Assembly (NCBI RefSeq): GCF_002777255.1
Contig: NZ_CP017634.1
Location: 2,058,903 to 2,122,902 of the forward strand
DNA length: 64,000 nt
Source of the DNA: Candidatus Formimonas warabiya
Lineage (GTDB): Bacteria > Bacillota > Dehalobacteriia > Dehalobacteriales > Dehalobacteriaceae
Direction of reading: 5' to 3'
The notes below the pieces were generated by a model. That model was not told the DNA's origin. It did not search any database and saw only the letters and a list, made by a program, of their open reading frames with translations. Position numbers and translations under genes: made by a program. Below are positions 18,218-27,450 of this stretch, piece by piece (the first letter of the stretch is position 1; each line of letters begins with the position of its first letter).

Positions 18218-19357
18218 TTATTGGACCCCCTTTACCGCATCGATGATTTCTTGGGGTGTGATCAGTTCTCCGTCTATTTTGTTGACGCCGATGACCTTGG
18301 TCAGCCCCCTCGCCGCCCGTTCGATTTCCAGCTTGAGCTGTCCCATGTTCATTTCGGGAACAATAAGGGCTTTGACTTTGCCGGCGATTTTTTTGATTTC
18401 TTTTTCGGGAAAGGGCCAGATGGTGATGGGCCGGAAGAAGCCGATTTTATGCCCTAAGGCGTTTAACCGGTCCATGGCTTCTTTGGCGGATCGGGCGCTG
18501 CCTCCGTATGCGATGAGCACGATTTCCGCGTCTTCGATGTTCCGGCTTTCCCAGGCCAGGATGTCGGCAAGATGCTTTTGGATTTTGGTGCTGTTTCTTT
18601 GGTTCATGCGCGCTACCGCCTGGGGCGCCATGGTGGAGAACCCGCTTTCGTCATGGGTGAGTCCGGTGACGTGGTAGCGGTATCCGGTACCGAAGGGAGC
18701 CAGGGCCGGAACACCGTCTTCTCCCGCCCCAAAGGGGATGTATGCTTCCGGAGAAACTTCCGGTTTTTTCCGCTCCAGGATGTCCAGCTCTGCGACCTCG
18801 TCGAAGTCTAAGGGCTCTCTTAAGTGGCCGATCACTTCGTCCATGAGCAGGATCACCGGGGTCATGTATTTCTCCGCCAGATTGAAAGCCCGTACCGCCA
18901 GGGTGTAGCATTCTTTGATGGAGGCGGGACAAAGGGCAATCACCGGGTGGTCGCCGTGGGTGCCCCACCTGGCCTGCATCACGTCGCCCTGGGCAGGACT
19001 GGTGGGCAGACCGGTAGAAGGACCTCCTCTTTGCACGTTGACAACGACGCAAGGGATTTCGGCAATACAGGCATAGCCCAGGTTTTCTTGTTTTAAAGAG
19101 AATCCGGGTCCGCTGGTGGCCGTGAGCGCTTTTTTCCCAGTCAGGCTGGCCCCGATCACGGCCGCCATGCCGGCGATTTCGTCTTCCATTTGGATGAACT
19201 TGCCCCCCACTTTGGGCAGTTCTTTGGCCATGACTTCGGCGATTTCCGTGGACGGGGTGATGGGATACCCGGCAAAGAATCTCACCCCGGCTTTTAAAGC
19301 CCCCAGGGCACAGGCCTCGTTCCCTTGCAAGAGCCGGATATTTTTCTTACCGGTCAT
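18218..19357 (-). CDS. korA: 2-oxoacid:ferredoxin oxidoreductase, alpha subunit
   Basis: 379 residues from an ATG with AGGTG six bases upstream, overlapping the korD end. The pyrimidine-binding domain is clear: AGYPITPSTEIAE near the N-terminus (the conserved YPITPST motif), then TATSGPGFSL and VVVNVQRGGPSTGLPT. These are hallmarks of KorA-type subunits. It binds the 2-oxoacid and TPP at the interface with KorB. Confidence 0.93.
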   Translation of the reverse strand: MTGKKNIRLLQGNEACALGALKAGVRFFAGYPITPSTEIAEVMAKELPKVGGKFIQMEDEIAGMAAVIGASLTGKKALTATSGPGFSLKQENLGYACIAEIPCVVVNVQRGGPSTGLPTSPAQGDVMQARWGTHGDHPVIALCPASIKECYTLAVRAFNLAEKYMTPVILLMDEVIGHLREPLDFDEVAELDILERKKPEVSPEAYIPFGAGEDGVPALAPFGTGYRYHVTGLTHDESGFSTMAPQAVARMNQRNSTKIQKHLADILAWESRNIEDAEIVLIAYGGSARSAKEAMDRLNALGHKIGFFRPITIWPFPEKEIKKIAGKVKALIVPEMNMGQLKLEIERAARGLTKVIGVNKIDGELITPQEIIDAVKGVQ

Positions 19358-19550
19358 GATCTTCACCTACCTCAATGCAAAAGTCGGGGCAATGGAGGGC
19401 GCAGATTTTACAGCCCGCACATTTGTCCGCCTCTTCTACTACGGCTTTGCCCAGATAGTTTTCCCGGAATACTCCTTTGGGGCACAACCCGATACAGATA
19501 CCGCACGCTTTACAGTGTTTTTCGTTGACACTGACACTGTACTTTTTCAT
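19347..19550 (-). CDS. korD: 2-oxoacid:ferredoxin oxidoreductase, delta (ferredoxin) subunit
   Basis: 67 residues from an ATG with GGGAGG six bases upstream. Two [4Fe-4S] motifs: CKACGICIGLCP and CAGCKICALHCP. First gene of the korDABC operon, transcribed from the sigma-54 promoter at 19670-19685. It relays electrons from the TPP centre to soluble ferredoxin. Confidence 0.9.
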   Translation of the reverse strand: MKKYSVSVNEKHCKACGICIGLCPKGVFRENYLGKAVVEEADKCAGCKICALHCPDFCIEVGEDHDR

Positions 19551-19669
19551 GTCTTGCCTCCCTTGAAAAATAGAATAACGCCAAACGCGTTTCCAGCGAT
19601 CCCAGCCGTCATCGGCTTTCATCAATCCTGAGCCAAAAAAAATTAAACTCTCTTTTAAGATTTAATTCA

Positions 19670-19685
19670 AGCAATTTCTGTGCCA
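19670..19685 (-). promoter_or_regulatory. Sigma-54 (-24/-12) promoter for korDABC
   Basis: Minus strand TGGCACAGAAATTGCT, a full match to TGGCAC-N5-TTGCW, 120 bases before korD. A GTGTC-N8-GACAC palindrome lies 116 bases further upstream. Confidence 0.88.
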
Positions 19686-19800
19686 AAAAAAGCGGCCTTT
19701 CGTTTCAGGTGTTATTTTACTATAGTTTTGTCAAAAAATAAACTTTTAGTTTTTGGTGATACTAGTAACTTCATTTACATTTATTTTATGGAATGGCTTT

Positions 19801-19818
19801 GTGTCAGAAATCTGACAC
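19801..19818. promoter_or_regulatory. Candidate sigma-54 activator site (GTGTC-N8-GACAC)
   Basis: GTGTCAGAAATCTGACAC, a palindrome with 8-bp perfect arms. The same GTGTC-N8-GACAC frame recurs at 37849-37866 upstream of the second operon with a sigma-54 promoter. Probable enhancer for the activator encoded at 37877-39628; binding is inferred. Confidence 0.6.
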
Positions 19819-19842
19819 TTATGGAGGGCCTATAAAAGAAGG

Positions 19843-19863
19843 GATGGGGCTATCCGCCCCATC
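19843..19863. terminator. Terminator after hyuB
   Basis: GATGGGGC / GCCCCATC stem with a 5-base loop, 21 bases after the hyuB stop, followed on minus by a T-rich stretch (CCTTCTTTTA). A T-rich tract also follows on plus. Confidence 0.75.
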
Positions 19864-19884
19864 TCTTTAAGAATTTTTATAATT

Positions 19885-21612
19885 TCATTTCCCGCGCAAT
19901 TGTTGGGTCCTTTCCCAATGAATCTGCCTGGTTTCCGGGTCCACAACCACACCGTAATCTTTTTCGGCAATTGCACAGGTAATGAACTCATCCTTAACAT
20001 CCTGCAGAACTTTTTCCGCCGGGCGTTCCAAAGGATTTCCGTAGCCGCCTCCGGTGCCGCTGATAAAGCGGACCAGGTCTCCTTTGTGCATCACATAATT
20101 GGAAAAGGTAGCACCTCTCAAGGGCTCGGCGCCGTCGGCGTAATGGATTTCCACCACGTTGGGAGAGCCGTCTTTACCGCCGGCAAATCCCCAGGCGGGA
20201 TATTTATGTTTGCTCACAATAGTCGTCAATTCCGCAGAAGAATTGAGGAGACGATAGTCCCGGATCAGGCCGAAACCACCCCGGAATTTTCCCGCCCCGC
20301 CCTGAAGATTGAAGGCATATTGCTCCACAATAATAGGATAGCGATATTCCGCTACTTCGGCAGGAATCATAAAGGTTTCTCCGTCATCGATGGCCACCAG
20401 GCCGCTTTCCCCGTCTTTGTTGTACCCGGCGCCCCATCCCCCGGCCTGGGGCTCGCACAAGACAAAAGGCTGCTTGGTATCGTCTTCGATCCCGGCCAGA
20501 ATGGTGCCGATAATACTTAAGAACTGGCCGGCGCACACCCGGTCGGGCATCACGGGAGCTAGGGCCTTGGAGACCAGGTCGGTAATATGGGCTAGGGCTT
20601 CCCAGTTGGTGGACACGGGAGCCGGCCGCACCGCGGCAAAAACGCTTCCTGCCGGGGCAATCACTTTGATGGGAGAATAGAAGCCCTCATTGGGCTCCGC
20701 ATCTGGATTTACCAAAGCATGGAAGATGATCCGGCCCGCGGAGGCGGCACCGAATTTGGTGCAATTAATGGGCGCGGCAATCTGTTCCCCGGAACCGGTG
20801 AGATCAATTTCAAAACAGTCGTCGCTAATGGTTACTTTCGCCCGGATATAGACGTCGTCGTAGCCGTTGGCATTGGCGTCAATATAGCTTTCCGCCTCAA
20901 AAGTTCCCTTAGGCATTTTTGCCAGCTCCTGCAGGGCCAGTTTCCGCCCATTCTCCAAATAGGTCTCCATGCTTTCTAAAACAGCTTCTTTGCCGTGCTT
21001 TTCAAACAATTCCAGCACCCTTTGCTCCGCAATACGCAGGGAAGCTGTTTGAGCATATAAATCACCCAGGGTCATATCCGGGGTCCGGCAGTTGGCCCCG
21101 ATCATATCCCGCACGGCTTCATTCAGTTTTCCTTCATCATAAATTTTGATAATGGGAAATTGGAGTCCTTCCTGATAAATTTCCGTGGCATTGGTGGACC
21201 AGCTGCCCAGGTTCTTGCCGCCGATTTCATTCCAGTGCCCTTTATTGGCGGCAAAAGCCACCACCTCACCCTCGTAAAAGATGGGCAGCACCGCCGAGAC
21301 GTCGCACAGGTGGGTGCCGCTTCCCGTAAAAGGATCGTTGGTGAGAATAATGTCACCCGGTTTCAGGTTTTCTACCCCAAACTTCTCCAATACGGAAATC
21401 ACGGAATAGGTATTCGCCCCTAAAAAGCCGGTAACCCCATTGGCTTGGCCAATTAAATTCCCTTTGGCATCCGTAAGCCCGCAGGCGTAGTCCAGCACTT
21501 CATAAATAATGGTGCTCTGACTGGTGCGCCCCCAGGTTAAGAACATTTCCTCCGCCGCCGCAATCAGTCCTTGGGTAATATTTTCTCTTGTAAAAGGATC
21601 AACTTTTGCCAT
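19885..21612 (-). CDS. hyuB: HyuB-type hydantoinase/oxoprolinase beta subunit
   Basis: 575 residues from ATG at 21612, four bases after the hyuA stop and behind GGGGGTG; an upstream TTG is less likely. The family covers ATP-dependent N-methylhydantoinase, 5-oxoprolinase, caprolactamase and the acetone/acetophenone carboxylases. Conserved blocks include GDIILTNDPFTGSGTHL and the HWNEIGG metal-site region, and near the end a glycine-rich GTGGGYGNP. Paired with HyuA it opens a cyclic amide at the cost of ATP, or carboxylates a ketone. The racemase, peptidase and peptide transporter in the operon favour a cyclic amide or hydantoin. Confidence 0.9.
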   Translation of the reverse strand: MAKVDPFTRENITQGLIAAAEEMFLTWGRTSQSTIIYEVLDYACGLTDAKGNLIGQANGVTGFLGANTYSVISVLEKFGVENLKPGDIILTNDPFTGSGTHLCDVSAVLPIFYEGEVVAFAANKGHWNEIGGKNLGSWSTNATEIYQEGLQFPIIKIYDEGKLNEAVRDMIGANCRTPDMTLGDLYAQTASLRIAEQRVLELFEKHGKEAVLESMETYLENGRKLALQELAKMPKGTFEAESYIDANANGYDDVYIRAKVTISDDCFEIDLTGSGEQIAAPINCTKFGAASAGRIIFHALVNPDAEPNEGFYSPIKVIAPAGSVFAAVRPAPVSTNWEALAHITDLVSKALAPVMPDRVCAGQFLSIIGTILAGIEDDTKQPFVLCEPQAGGWGAGYNKDGESGLVAIDDGETFMIPAEVAEYRYPIIVEQYAFNLQGGAGKFRGGFGLIRDYRLLNSSAELTTIVSKHKYPAWGFAGGKDGSPNVVEIHYADGAEPLRGATFSNYVMHKGDLVRFISGTGGGYGNPLERPAEKVLQDVKDEFITCAIAEKDYGVVVDPETRQIHWERTQQLRGK

Positions 21613-21616
21613 CACT

Positions 21617-23674
21617 CTACACCCCCGTATCAATGATCAAATTGCCGTATGCATCTACTTCCAGGGTCTGGCCCGGATAGAGAAGGGTGACAGATTCCGT
21701 CTCCTCCACCGCCGCCGGCCCTTCTATCACAAACCCTGGTGAAAGCAGTTCTCTGTCGTAAACCTTACTTGCCAATTGGCCATGCTGCTCATAATTGATC
21801 ACCCGTTCCCCCTTCTGAGGATTTTGTCCCCGGTTCCGGTCCGGATGGATCTTTTCAATTTTCGCTTTTTGCACCGTGCCGAAAGCGGTTAAATTAAAGT
21901 TGACAAACTCCACTGCCGCATGTTCCAGGCTGAAGGTATATTGTTGATGGTGAATGCGGTCAAAAGCCCGGCGCGATTGGGCCAGGGATTCCTCTTGAAT
22001 CGTCCCGCTCTGCACGGGCGTGCGCACCGTATGCTCCTGCCCCACGTAACGCAAATCCGCCGTGCGGGCAAAGACGATGTCATGGGGGGAAATGCCCTGT
22101 TTTTCGTAAATCACCATGGCTTCCTTTTCCATTTCTTCATAAATGGCATTGACCCTGGCCAAATCGCAGCCGGCTAAGGGCATGATCTGGGTTTGAATGA
22201 AATCCTGGCGCAAATCTGTCATAAGCATACCCCAGGCGGAAAATGTCCCCGGCAAATTGGGGATAATCAGTTTTTTCACCTTTAATTCCGCGGCCAGGAA
22301 GGGGCCGTGAATGGCCCCGTTTCCCCCCATAGCGACCATGGCAAAATCTCTGGGGTCATGACCTCTCCGTACAGAAATCAGCTTCAGGGCATTTAACATA
22401 TTGTTGTTGGCTGTCTTAATTACGCCCAAGGCTGCTTCTTCTACACTAAGGCCAAAATGATCGGCAATCGGCTGCATCGCTTGGCGGGCTAAATCCACCC
22501 GCACCTTAAACTGGCCGCCCAGGAAATAGTCCGGGTCGATGCGTCCGGTAATAATATTGGCGTCGGTCAAGGTAGGCTCGGTACCGCCCAGGCCGTAACA
22601 GGCCGGTCCCGGGTCGGCTCCGGCGCTTTGGGGTCCTACTTTCAAAACCCCCACCTCGTCAACCCAGGCAATGCTGCCCCCGCCGGCCCCGATTTCAATA
22701 ATATCCACCACCGGCACCTTTACAGGATAGCCGGCAAATTTCGGCGTCCATTCCAGCTTGTACTCGGTGGTAATCTTCACTTCGCTTTTGTTGATCAAAG
22801 CCGTCTTTGCCGTCGTCCCCCCGATATCGAAGGTGATCAGATTGCTTTCCCCCATGATTTTTCCTAAGGCATGGGCCCCAATCACGCCGCCCACAGGACC
22901 GGATTCCACCATACTGATGGGGACTTCTTTGGCCCGGGCAAAGGTGGCTGTGCCGCCGTTGGATTGCATGGCATGAGGTTCTACCTGGAGACCCATTTCT
23001 TTCAGCCGTCCCTTGAGAGAATCCAGGTACAAACTCGCCGCCGGTTTCACGTAAGCATTGAGCACGGTGGTGCTCGCTCTCTCGTACTCCCGCCATTCCT
23101 TAATCAAATCCGAGGAGATGGTTACTTCCACTCCGGGAAGCTCCTGGTGCAAAATTTCCCCCACCAGGCGTTCATGCTGGGGATCGGCATAGGAATGGAG
23201 CAAGCAGACCGCTACCGCATCCACCCCTTCCGCCCGGATCTTTTGGGCAACCTTTCTTACTTCCTCCTCACTCAGGGCCTTTAAAACCTCTCCCTTGTAG
23301 TTCAGGCGCTCGTCCACTTCAAAACGCAGCTGCCGGGGCACGTAGGGTCTGGGTTTCTTGTAGAAATAGTTGTACAGGTCCGGACGGTTGGCCCGGCCGA
23401 TCTCCAGGGCGTCCCGGAAACCTTTGGTGGTAATGAGGGCCGTTTTCGCTCCTTTTCTTTCCGTCACGGCATTGATCACCACAGTGCTGCCGTGCACAAA
23501 GTAGGCGGTCTCATGCAGATCAATGTCGGTTTTTTCAATGGCATGGATCACCCCGTCCGCAAAATTTTTCGGAGTGGTATGCGCTTTCGTATCAATAATT
23601 TCTCCCGTCTGTTCATTGAGACAAACAAAATCAGTAAAAGTACCTCCAATATCAACTGCCACCCTAAAACCCAT
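21617..23674 (-). CDS. hyuA: HyuA-type hydantoinase/oxoprolinase alpha subunit (ATP-binding)
   Basis: 685 residues, standard for HyuA. The N-terminal ATPase motif DIGGTFTDFV (about 8-17) and the second phosphate motif FDIGGTTAKTAL mark an actin/Hsp70-like ATPase, followed by IEIGAGGGSIAWVD and GPACYGLGG. It phosphorylates the amide or enolate of the substrate so that HyuB can hydrolyse or carboxylate it. GGAGGGG precedes the ATG. Translationally close to hyuB (4-base gap). Confidence 0.92.
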   Translation of the reverse strand: MGFRVAVDIGGTFTDFVCLNEQTGEIIDTKAHTTPKNFADGVIHAIEKTDIDLHETAYFVHGSTVVINAVTERKGAKTALITTKGFRDALEIGRANRPDLYNYFYKKPRPYVPRQLRFEVDERLNYKGEVLKALSEEEVRKVAQKIRAEGVDAVAVCLLHSYADPQHERLVGEILHQELPGVEVTISSDLIKEWREYERASTTVLNAYVKPAASLYLDSLKGRLKEMGLQVEPHAMQSNGGTATFARAKEVPISMVESGPVGGVIGAHALGKIMGESNLITFDIGGTTAKTALINKSEVKITTEYKLEWTPKFAGYPVKVPVVDIIEIGAGGGSIAWVDEVGVLKVGPQSAGADPGPACYGLGGTEPTLTDANIITGRIDPDYFLGGQFKVRVDLARQAMQPIADHFGLSVEEAALGVIKTANNNMLNALKLISVRRGHDPRDFAMVAMGGNGAIHGPFLAAELKVKKLIIPNLPGTFSAWGMLMTDLRQDFIQTQIMPLAGCDLARVNAIYEEMEKEAMVIYEKQGISPHDIVFARTADLRYVGQEHTVRTPVQSGTIQEESLAQSRRAFDRIHHQQYTFSLEHAAVEFVNFNLTAFGTVQKAKIEKIHPDRNRGQNPQKGERVINYEQHGQLASKVYDRELLSPGFVIEGPAAVEETESVTLLYPGQTLEVDAYGNLIIDTGV

Positions 23675-23699
23675 GGTTCACCCCTCCACACATATTTTC

Positions 23700-24794
23700 T
23701 CAAACTTCTATTAACTCCCGGGAAAAATGGTTAAAACGCACCGGACCGGCCGGGGAAATCCCCGCAATGTCTTCGATCCGGACCCCAAACTGCCCGGGTA
23801 AATAAATACCGGGTTCAATGCTGAAGGTCATCCCTCTGGCCAGTTTTTCTTCATTGCCTGAGACCAAATAAGGATCTTCATGGCAATCCAGGCCAATGCC
23901 GTGTCCCGTACGGTGGATAAAATACGGCCCGTACCCGGCCCGGGCAATCACATCCCGGGCTGCCTGATCCACCTTTTCACAGGCCGTTCCTTCCCGGGCC
24001 GCGGCAAAACCGGCTTCATTAGCCTCCTGTACGGCCCGGTACACCCTTTTTATTTCCTCGGAGGGTTTTCCTAGACAGAAGGTCCGGGTAATATCGGAAC
24101 AATAGCCCTGGAACACGCCGCCGAAATCCAAAATCACCAGATCTCCGGCGCTTAGTTTCCTGTCTCCCGTATGGTGGTGCGGAGAAGCGCCGTTAGCCCC
24201 TGAAGCGACGATGGGTTTAAAAGAAAGGTCTTCCGCCCCGTATGCTCTCAGCCGGCTTTCAATAAAAAAGGCCACTTCCTTTTCCGCGAGACCCGGGCGC
24301 AATTCTTTCATCACTTCTCCCATCACCTGGTCCGCCCGGGCGCCGGCCTGCTCTAAAAGAGCCATCTCCGCCGCATCCTTGATCACGCGTACCTGTCCCA
24401 TCAAAACCGAGGCGCCGAAAAACGCGCAGTCCGGAAAAGCTGTCCTTAAGGCCAAAAAATGTCCCGCCCACATCCTTTCATCGATGGCAACCCGGCGGCA
24501 TTCTTTATTGATCACGGGAAGCAATAAGCTCACCGGATCTAACCCGTCACCCCAGGTAAGTAAGTCAAAATTTTTCTCCGCCAGATGCATGGCCGCCTCT
24601 TGATACATTTTGGGCAGAACCAGGATTGGCGTACCTTCGGCCGGCACTAAAAAACCTTGGAATCTTTCATCTGCCGTTGTCTTTAATCCCGTAAGATAAA
24701 ACATCTGGGATGAAGGAGCCAGGACCAGGTAATCTGTCCCCTGGCTTTTCATAATCTCTTGAATTCGCTTCACCCTTACGGCAAAAGTTCCCAT
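23700..24794 (-). CDS. M24 family metallopeptidase (Xaa-Pro dipeptidase / creatinase fold)
   Basis: 364 residues from ATG at 24794 behind AGGGGGG. N-terminal creatinase domain, then the pita-bread catalytic domain. Metal ligands are visible: two Asp in LDFGGVFQGYCSDITR, His in HRTGHGIGLDCHE, Glu in FSIEPGIY, and the final Glu in VRIEDIAG. This full dinuclear set indicates an active aminopeptidase P/prolidase rather than a creatinase, which lacks metals. It could split an iminodipeptide imported by the operon's ABC transporter. Confidence 0.9.
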   Translation of the reverse strand: MGTFAVRVKRIQEIMKSQGTDYLVLAPSSQMFYLTGLKTTADERFQGFLVPAEGTPILVLPKMYQEAAMHLAEKNFDLLTWGDGLDPVSLLLPVINKECRRVAIDERMWAGHFLALRTAFPDCAFFGASVLMGQVRVIKDAAEMALLEQAGARADQVMGEVMKELRPGLAEKEVAFFIESRLRAYGAEDLSFKPIVASGANGASPHHHTGDRKLSAGDLVILDFGGVFQGYCSDITRTFCLGKPSEEIKRVYRAVQEANEAGFAAAREGTACEKVDQAARDVIARAGYGPYFIHRTGHGIGLDCHEDPYLVSGNEEKLARGMTFSIEPGIYLPGQFGVRIEDIAGISPAGPVRFNHFSRELIEV

Positions 24795-24835
24795 AGAATC
24801 CCCCCTGTCATCCATACTTTCCCAATTTCTCCCCA

Positions 24836-25120
24836 TCAGGGTTGGCGCGCCATCTTCATCACCAGCTCTTCCAGGAAGGAAATAAAGGCTGCTTCGTCTG
24901 TCATCACCAAAAACTTGCCCGCATCAATCTCCTCCTTCAAGGAAAGGAGAAAACTGTCCGCTTTTTCTTCTTTTTCTAGAAGTGTCACCAGTCTGCTCAC
25001 GGCGTCCACCAAACGCAAAGGTCCATACAACTTAGGATCAACGACCAGTTCTTTGGCACTGGAGACCAAATAGCCGATCAGGTCATAATATCCCTCCAGA
25101 TTCCCTGCCGGGGCGCTCAC
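24836..25120 (-). CDS. Small helical protein, DUF6092-like
   Basis: 94 residues from a GTG that overlaps the nitroreductase stop (GTGA), with GGGAGG just upstream. Mostly helical by composition, with the stretch GYYDLIGYLVSSAKELV and LYGPLRLVDAVSRLV that I associate with DUF6092, recalled from memory. Function unknown. Its tight coupling between nitroreductase and peptidase genes argues it is a real member of this pathway. Confidence 0.7.
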   Translation of the reverse strand: MSAPAGNLEGYYDLIGYLVSSAKELVVDPKLYGPLRLVDAVSRLVTLLEKEEKADSFLLSLKEEIDAGKFLVMTDEAAFISFLEELVMKMARQP

Positions 25121-25641
25121 CGGTCCTCCCACCTTTCCCAATGCAGCACTTCTTTTACCGGCCTGCGCCCGGGGGGTTGGGGCGCTTCTTTGGCCACACC
25201 CACAATGATCAGCAGTTCCGGTATGATATTTTCCGGCATGCCCAGAATAATCTGGGCCGCTTTTTGGTCAAATCCCTTAAGCACACAAGTGCCCAGTCCC
25301 ATGGCATGGGCTTGCAGCATGATATTTTGGGCCGCCATCGCCCCATCCAGAAGACACATCAGGTCCCGGCCCATTTCCCCGGCCTTTTTCAAGGCCCGCT
25401 CCCGGTCTGTGCACACAAAAATCATTGCCGGGGGAACCTGAAACAGGCCCGGAGAAAAACGCAGCACTTTTTTCATGAGGGCCGGGTCCGTCACAATCAG
25501 GTACTCCCAGGCCTGGGCGTTGCTTCCGGACGGTGCCCAGCACCCGGCCTCCACCAGTTTCGTCAAGGCCTCTGTAGTCACGGATTGGTCGGTAAACAAC
25601 CGGATGCTGCGCCTGCTCTTGATCGCTTCCCACACATCCAT
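25117..25641 (-). CDS. Nitroreductase family FMN oxidoreductase
   Basis: 174 residues from ATG at 25641 with AAGGAGGAGG six bases upstream. The family motif KSRRSIRLFTD at the N-terminus binds FMN phosphate; WAPSGSNAQAWEYLIV follows, then ALGLGTC-type MGLGTCVLKG. Members reduce nitro groups, quinones or enamides using NAD(P)H. In this operon it may reduce an unsaturated ring or remove electrons from an amine, which is inference. Confidence 0.88.
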   Translation of the reverse strand: MDVWEAIKSRRSIRLFTDQSVTTEALTKLVEAGCWAPSGSNAQAWEYLIVTDPALMKKVLRFSPGLFQVPPAMIFVCTDRERALKKAGEMGRDLMCLLDGAMAAQNIMLQAHAMGLGTCVLKGFDQKAAQIILGMPENIIPELLIIVGVAKEAPQPPGRRPVKEVLHWERWEDR

Positions 25642-25687
25642 ACACATCCTCCTCCTTTTCCTCTTCGGAAAGTGACGTTATCTGTTT

Positions 25688-26464
25688 TCACTCCCATAAA
25701 TCCGGTACCCGATACTGGTCTTCCAACTTCCATTCTTTTATTTCCCGGAGCGGAGGTGTTTCAAATCCTCCCACTTTGCTGGTGATCCAGCCCAGCCCCT
25801 CTCTCAGGGCTACCAAATACTCCGCGTGTTTAAAGGGAGCCAGCACCGCATCGATCACAGGCACGCCCAACACCTTCTGGAGCTCCCGGTAAAAGCCGAA
25901 TTGCACCGTACAGCCGAGAATCAGCACTTCTGCCCGGTCCTCTGTGATCGCCTTGCGTCCTTCCGTAATGAGAAGATTTTCCGTATAAGACTCATTTTGG
26001 TGAAAGTCCAGCACCCCCATGTCCAGACTGCGGAAGGAAGCCAGCTTTTCTCCGTACCCGTATAGACGAACGTTCCGGTGCATGGCAGGAATCCACTTTT
26101 TTCTTCCCACCATGATGGAAAAAGTATCTCCGTACAGGGCCGCCAGCTGCAGGGATGATTCCGCCGGTGCCGTGACGACCATCCGCGTGCAGATTTCCCG
26201 GGCTTCACGGAGGAAAGGGTCATAGAAACAGCCGATCACCGCCCCGTCATAGCCCTTTTTCTCTGCCTCCTTGATGGTATGGAGCAGTTCTCCGGCAATC
26301 AAAGCCTCATAATAATGGTACTCCAGGTGATGGGGCCCCTTCTTCAGGGAGACCACATCCACCTCGGTGGCATCCTCTTTATAGGCGGTCAAATAGTTCT
26401 TGACGTCAGCGTCCCATGTTTCATGACCCACAGGGTTGATAAACAAGATTTTTTTCTTTTTCAT
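25688..26464 (-). CDS. Aspartate/glutamate/hydantoin racemase family protein
   Basis: 258 residues from ATG at 26464, overlapping the dppF stop as TGATG, with AGGAGG seven bases upstream. Two catalytic cysteines are expected in this family: GAVIGCFYDP in the first half and EVLILGCTVQFG in the second half both supply one. Interconverts enantiomers of amino acids or 5-substituted hydantoins. Together with HyuAB this suggests processing of D and L forms of an imported cyclic or peptide substrate. Confidence 0.85.
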   Translation of the reverse strand: MKKKKILFINPVGHETWDADVKNYLTAYKEDATEVDVVSLKKGPHHLEYHYYEALIAGELLHTIKEAEKKGYDGAVIGCFYDPFLREAREICTRMVVTAPAESSLQLAALYGDTFSIMVGRKKWIPAMHRNVRLYGYGEKLASFRSLDMGVLDFHQNESYTENLLITEGRKAITEDRAEVLILGCTVQFGFYRELQKVLGVPVIDAVLAPFKHAEYLVALREGLGWITSKVGGFETPPLREIKEWKLEDQYRVPDLWE

Positions 26465-27438
26465 CAGCACACCTCCTGGCAGGCATGACAGCGCACAAAG
26501 TGACCGGGGGAAGCTTCCTGCATCACCGGATCCGTTACGGAACAAATATCCCTCTTCCAGGGGCAGCGCAGGTGGAAACTGCACCCGGGCGGAATATTCA
26601 CCGGGGAAGGAATTTCTCCCGTGGACACAACTTTTTCCGGCTTTAATGCTTCTTCTTCCTCTGAGATCACAGGAATAGAGGAAAGGAGCATTTTGGTGTA
26701 TGGGTGAAGGGGCTTCTTAAAAAACTCCCCGGTATCGGCGATCTCGCATACCTTGCCTAAATACATGATGGCAATCCGCGTGGCAATGTTTCTCATCAGG
26801 CTCAGGTCATGGGTAATAAAAAGATAGGTCAGCTGCTGTTCTTTTTGCAGTTTCAGCAGCATATTGATAATTTTGGCCTGGATGGAAACATCGAGAGCCG
26901 AGGTAGGTTCATCCAGGATCACAAAAGCCGGGTTGGAGGCCAAAGCACGGGCAATGGATACCATCTGCCTTTCCCCGCCTCCAATGGCGCCGGGAGATTT
27001 GTACAAGTAATTAGATGAAAGCTCCACATTGTGCAGGATCTCCACGATCTTCTTCTCCATCTCGCTCTTCGGGACAATTTGATGCACGCGCAAAGGAAGC
27101 TCTAAAATCTGGCGGATATTTTGATGGCCGTTGAGAGAAGACCCCGGATCCTGAAAAACAATCTGCAGCGCTTTTTTTAAGGCAAGAGGCCTTTTATCAC
27201 TGGGCATATTTATTTTTTGTCCCTGAAATTGGATTTCCCCCCCGGTCGGTTGATACATGCCCATCACCGTATAAGCAATGGTACTCTTCCCGGATCCGGA
27301 TTCCCCCACCAGACCCAGAATTTCCCCCTTTTTCACATCCAGGCTGACTTGATCCACCGCTTTCACATACACGCCTTGGGCCCGGTTCACGGGAAAATAG
27401 GTTTTCAAATCCTTAATTGATAAGATCACTTCACTCAT
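26464..27438 (-). CDS. dppF: Dipeptide/oligopeptide ABC transporter ATPase (DppF/OppF type)
   Basis: 324 residues from ATG at 27438, chosen for spacing to AAGAGGTG. Walker A GESGSGKST, signature GGGERQMVSIARAL, Walker B FVILDEPTSALD, and the C-terminal oligopeptide domain with the Cys-rich PPGCSFHLRCPWKRDICS. Second of the two ATPases in the cluster; drives uptake through DppBC. Confidence 0.93.
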   Translation of the reverse strand: MSEVILSIKDLKTYFPVNRAQGVYVKAVDQVSLDVKKGEILGLVGESGSGKSTIAYTVMGMYQPTGGEIQFQGQKINMPSDKRPLALKKALQIVFQDPGSSLNGHQNIRQILELPLRVHQIVPKSEMEKKIVEILHNVELSSNYLYKSPGAIGGGERQMVSIARALASNPAFVILDEPTSALDVSIQAKIINMLLKLQKEQQLTYLFITHDLSLMRNIATRIAIMYLGKVCEIADTGEFFKKPLHPYTKMLLSSIPVISEEEEALKPEKVVSTGEIPSPVNIPPGCSFHLRCPWKRDICSVTDPVMQEASPGHFVRCHACQEVC

Positions 27439-27450
27439 ATTCATCACCTC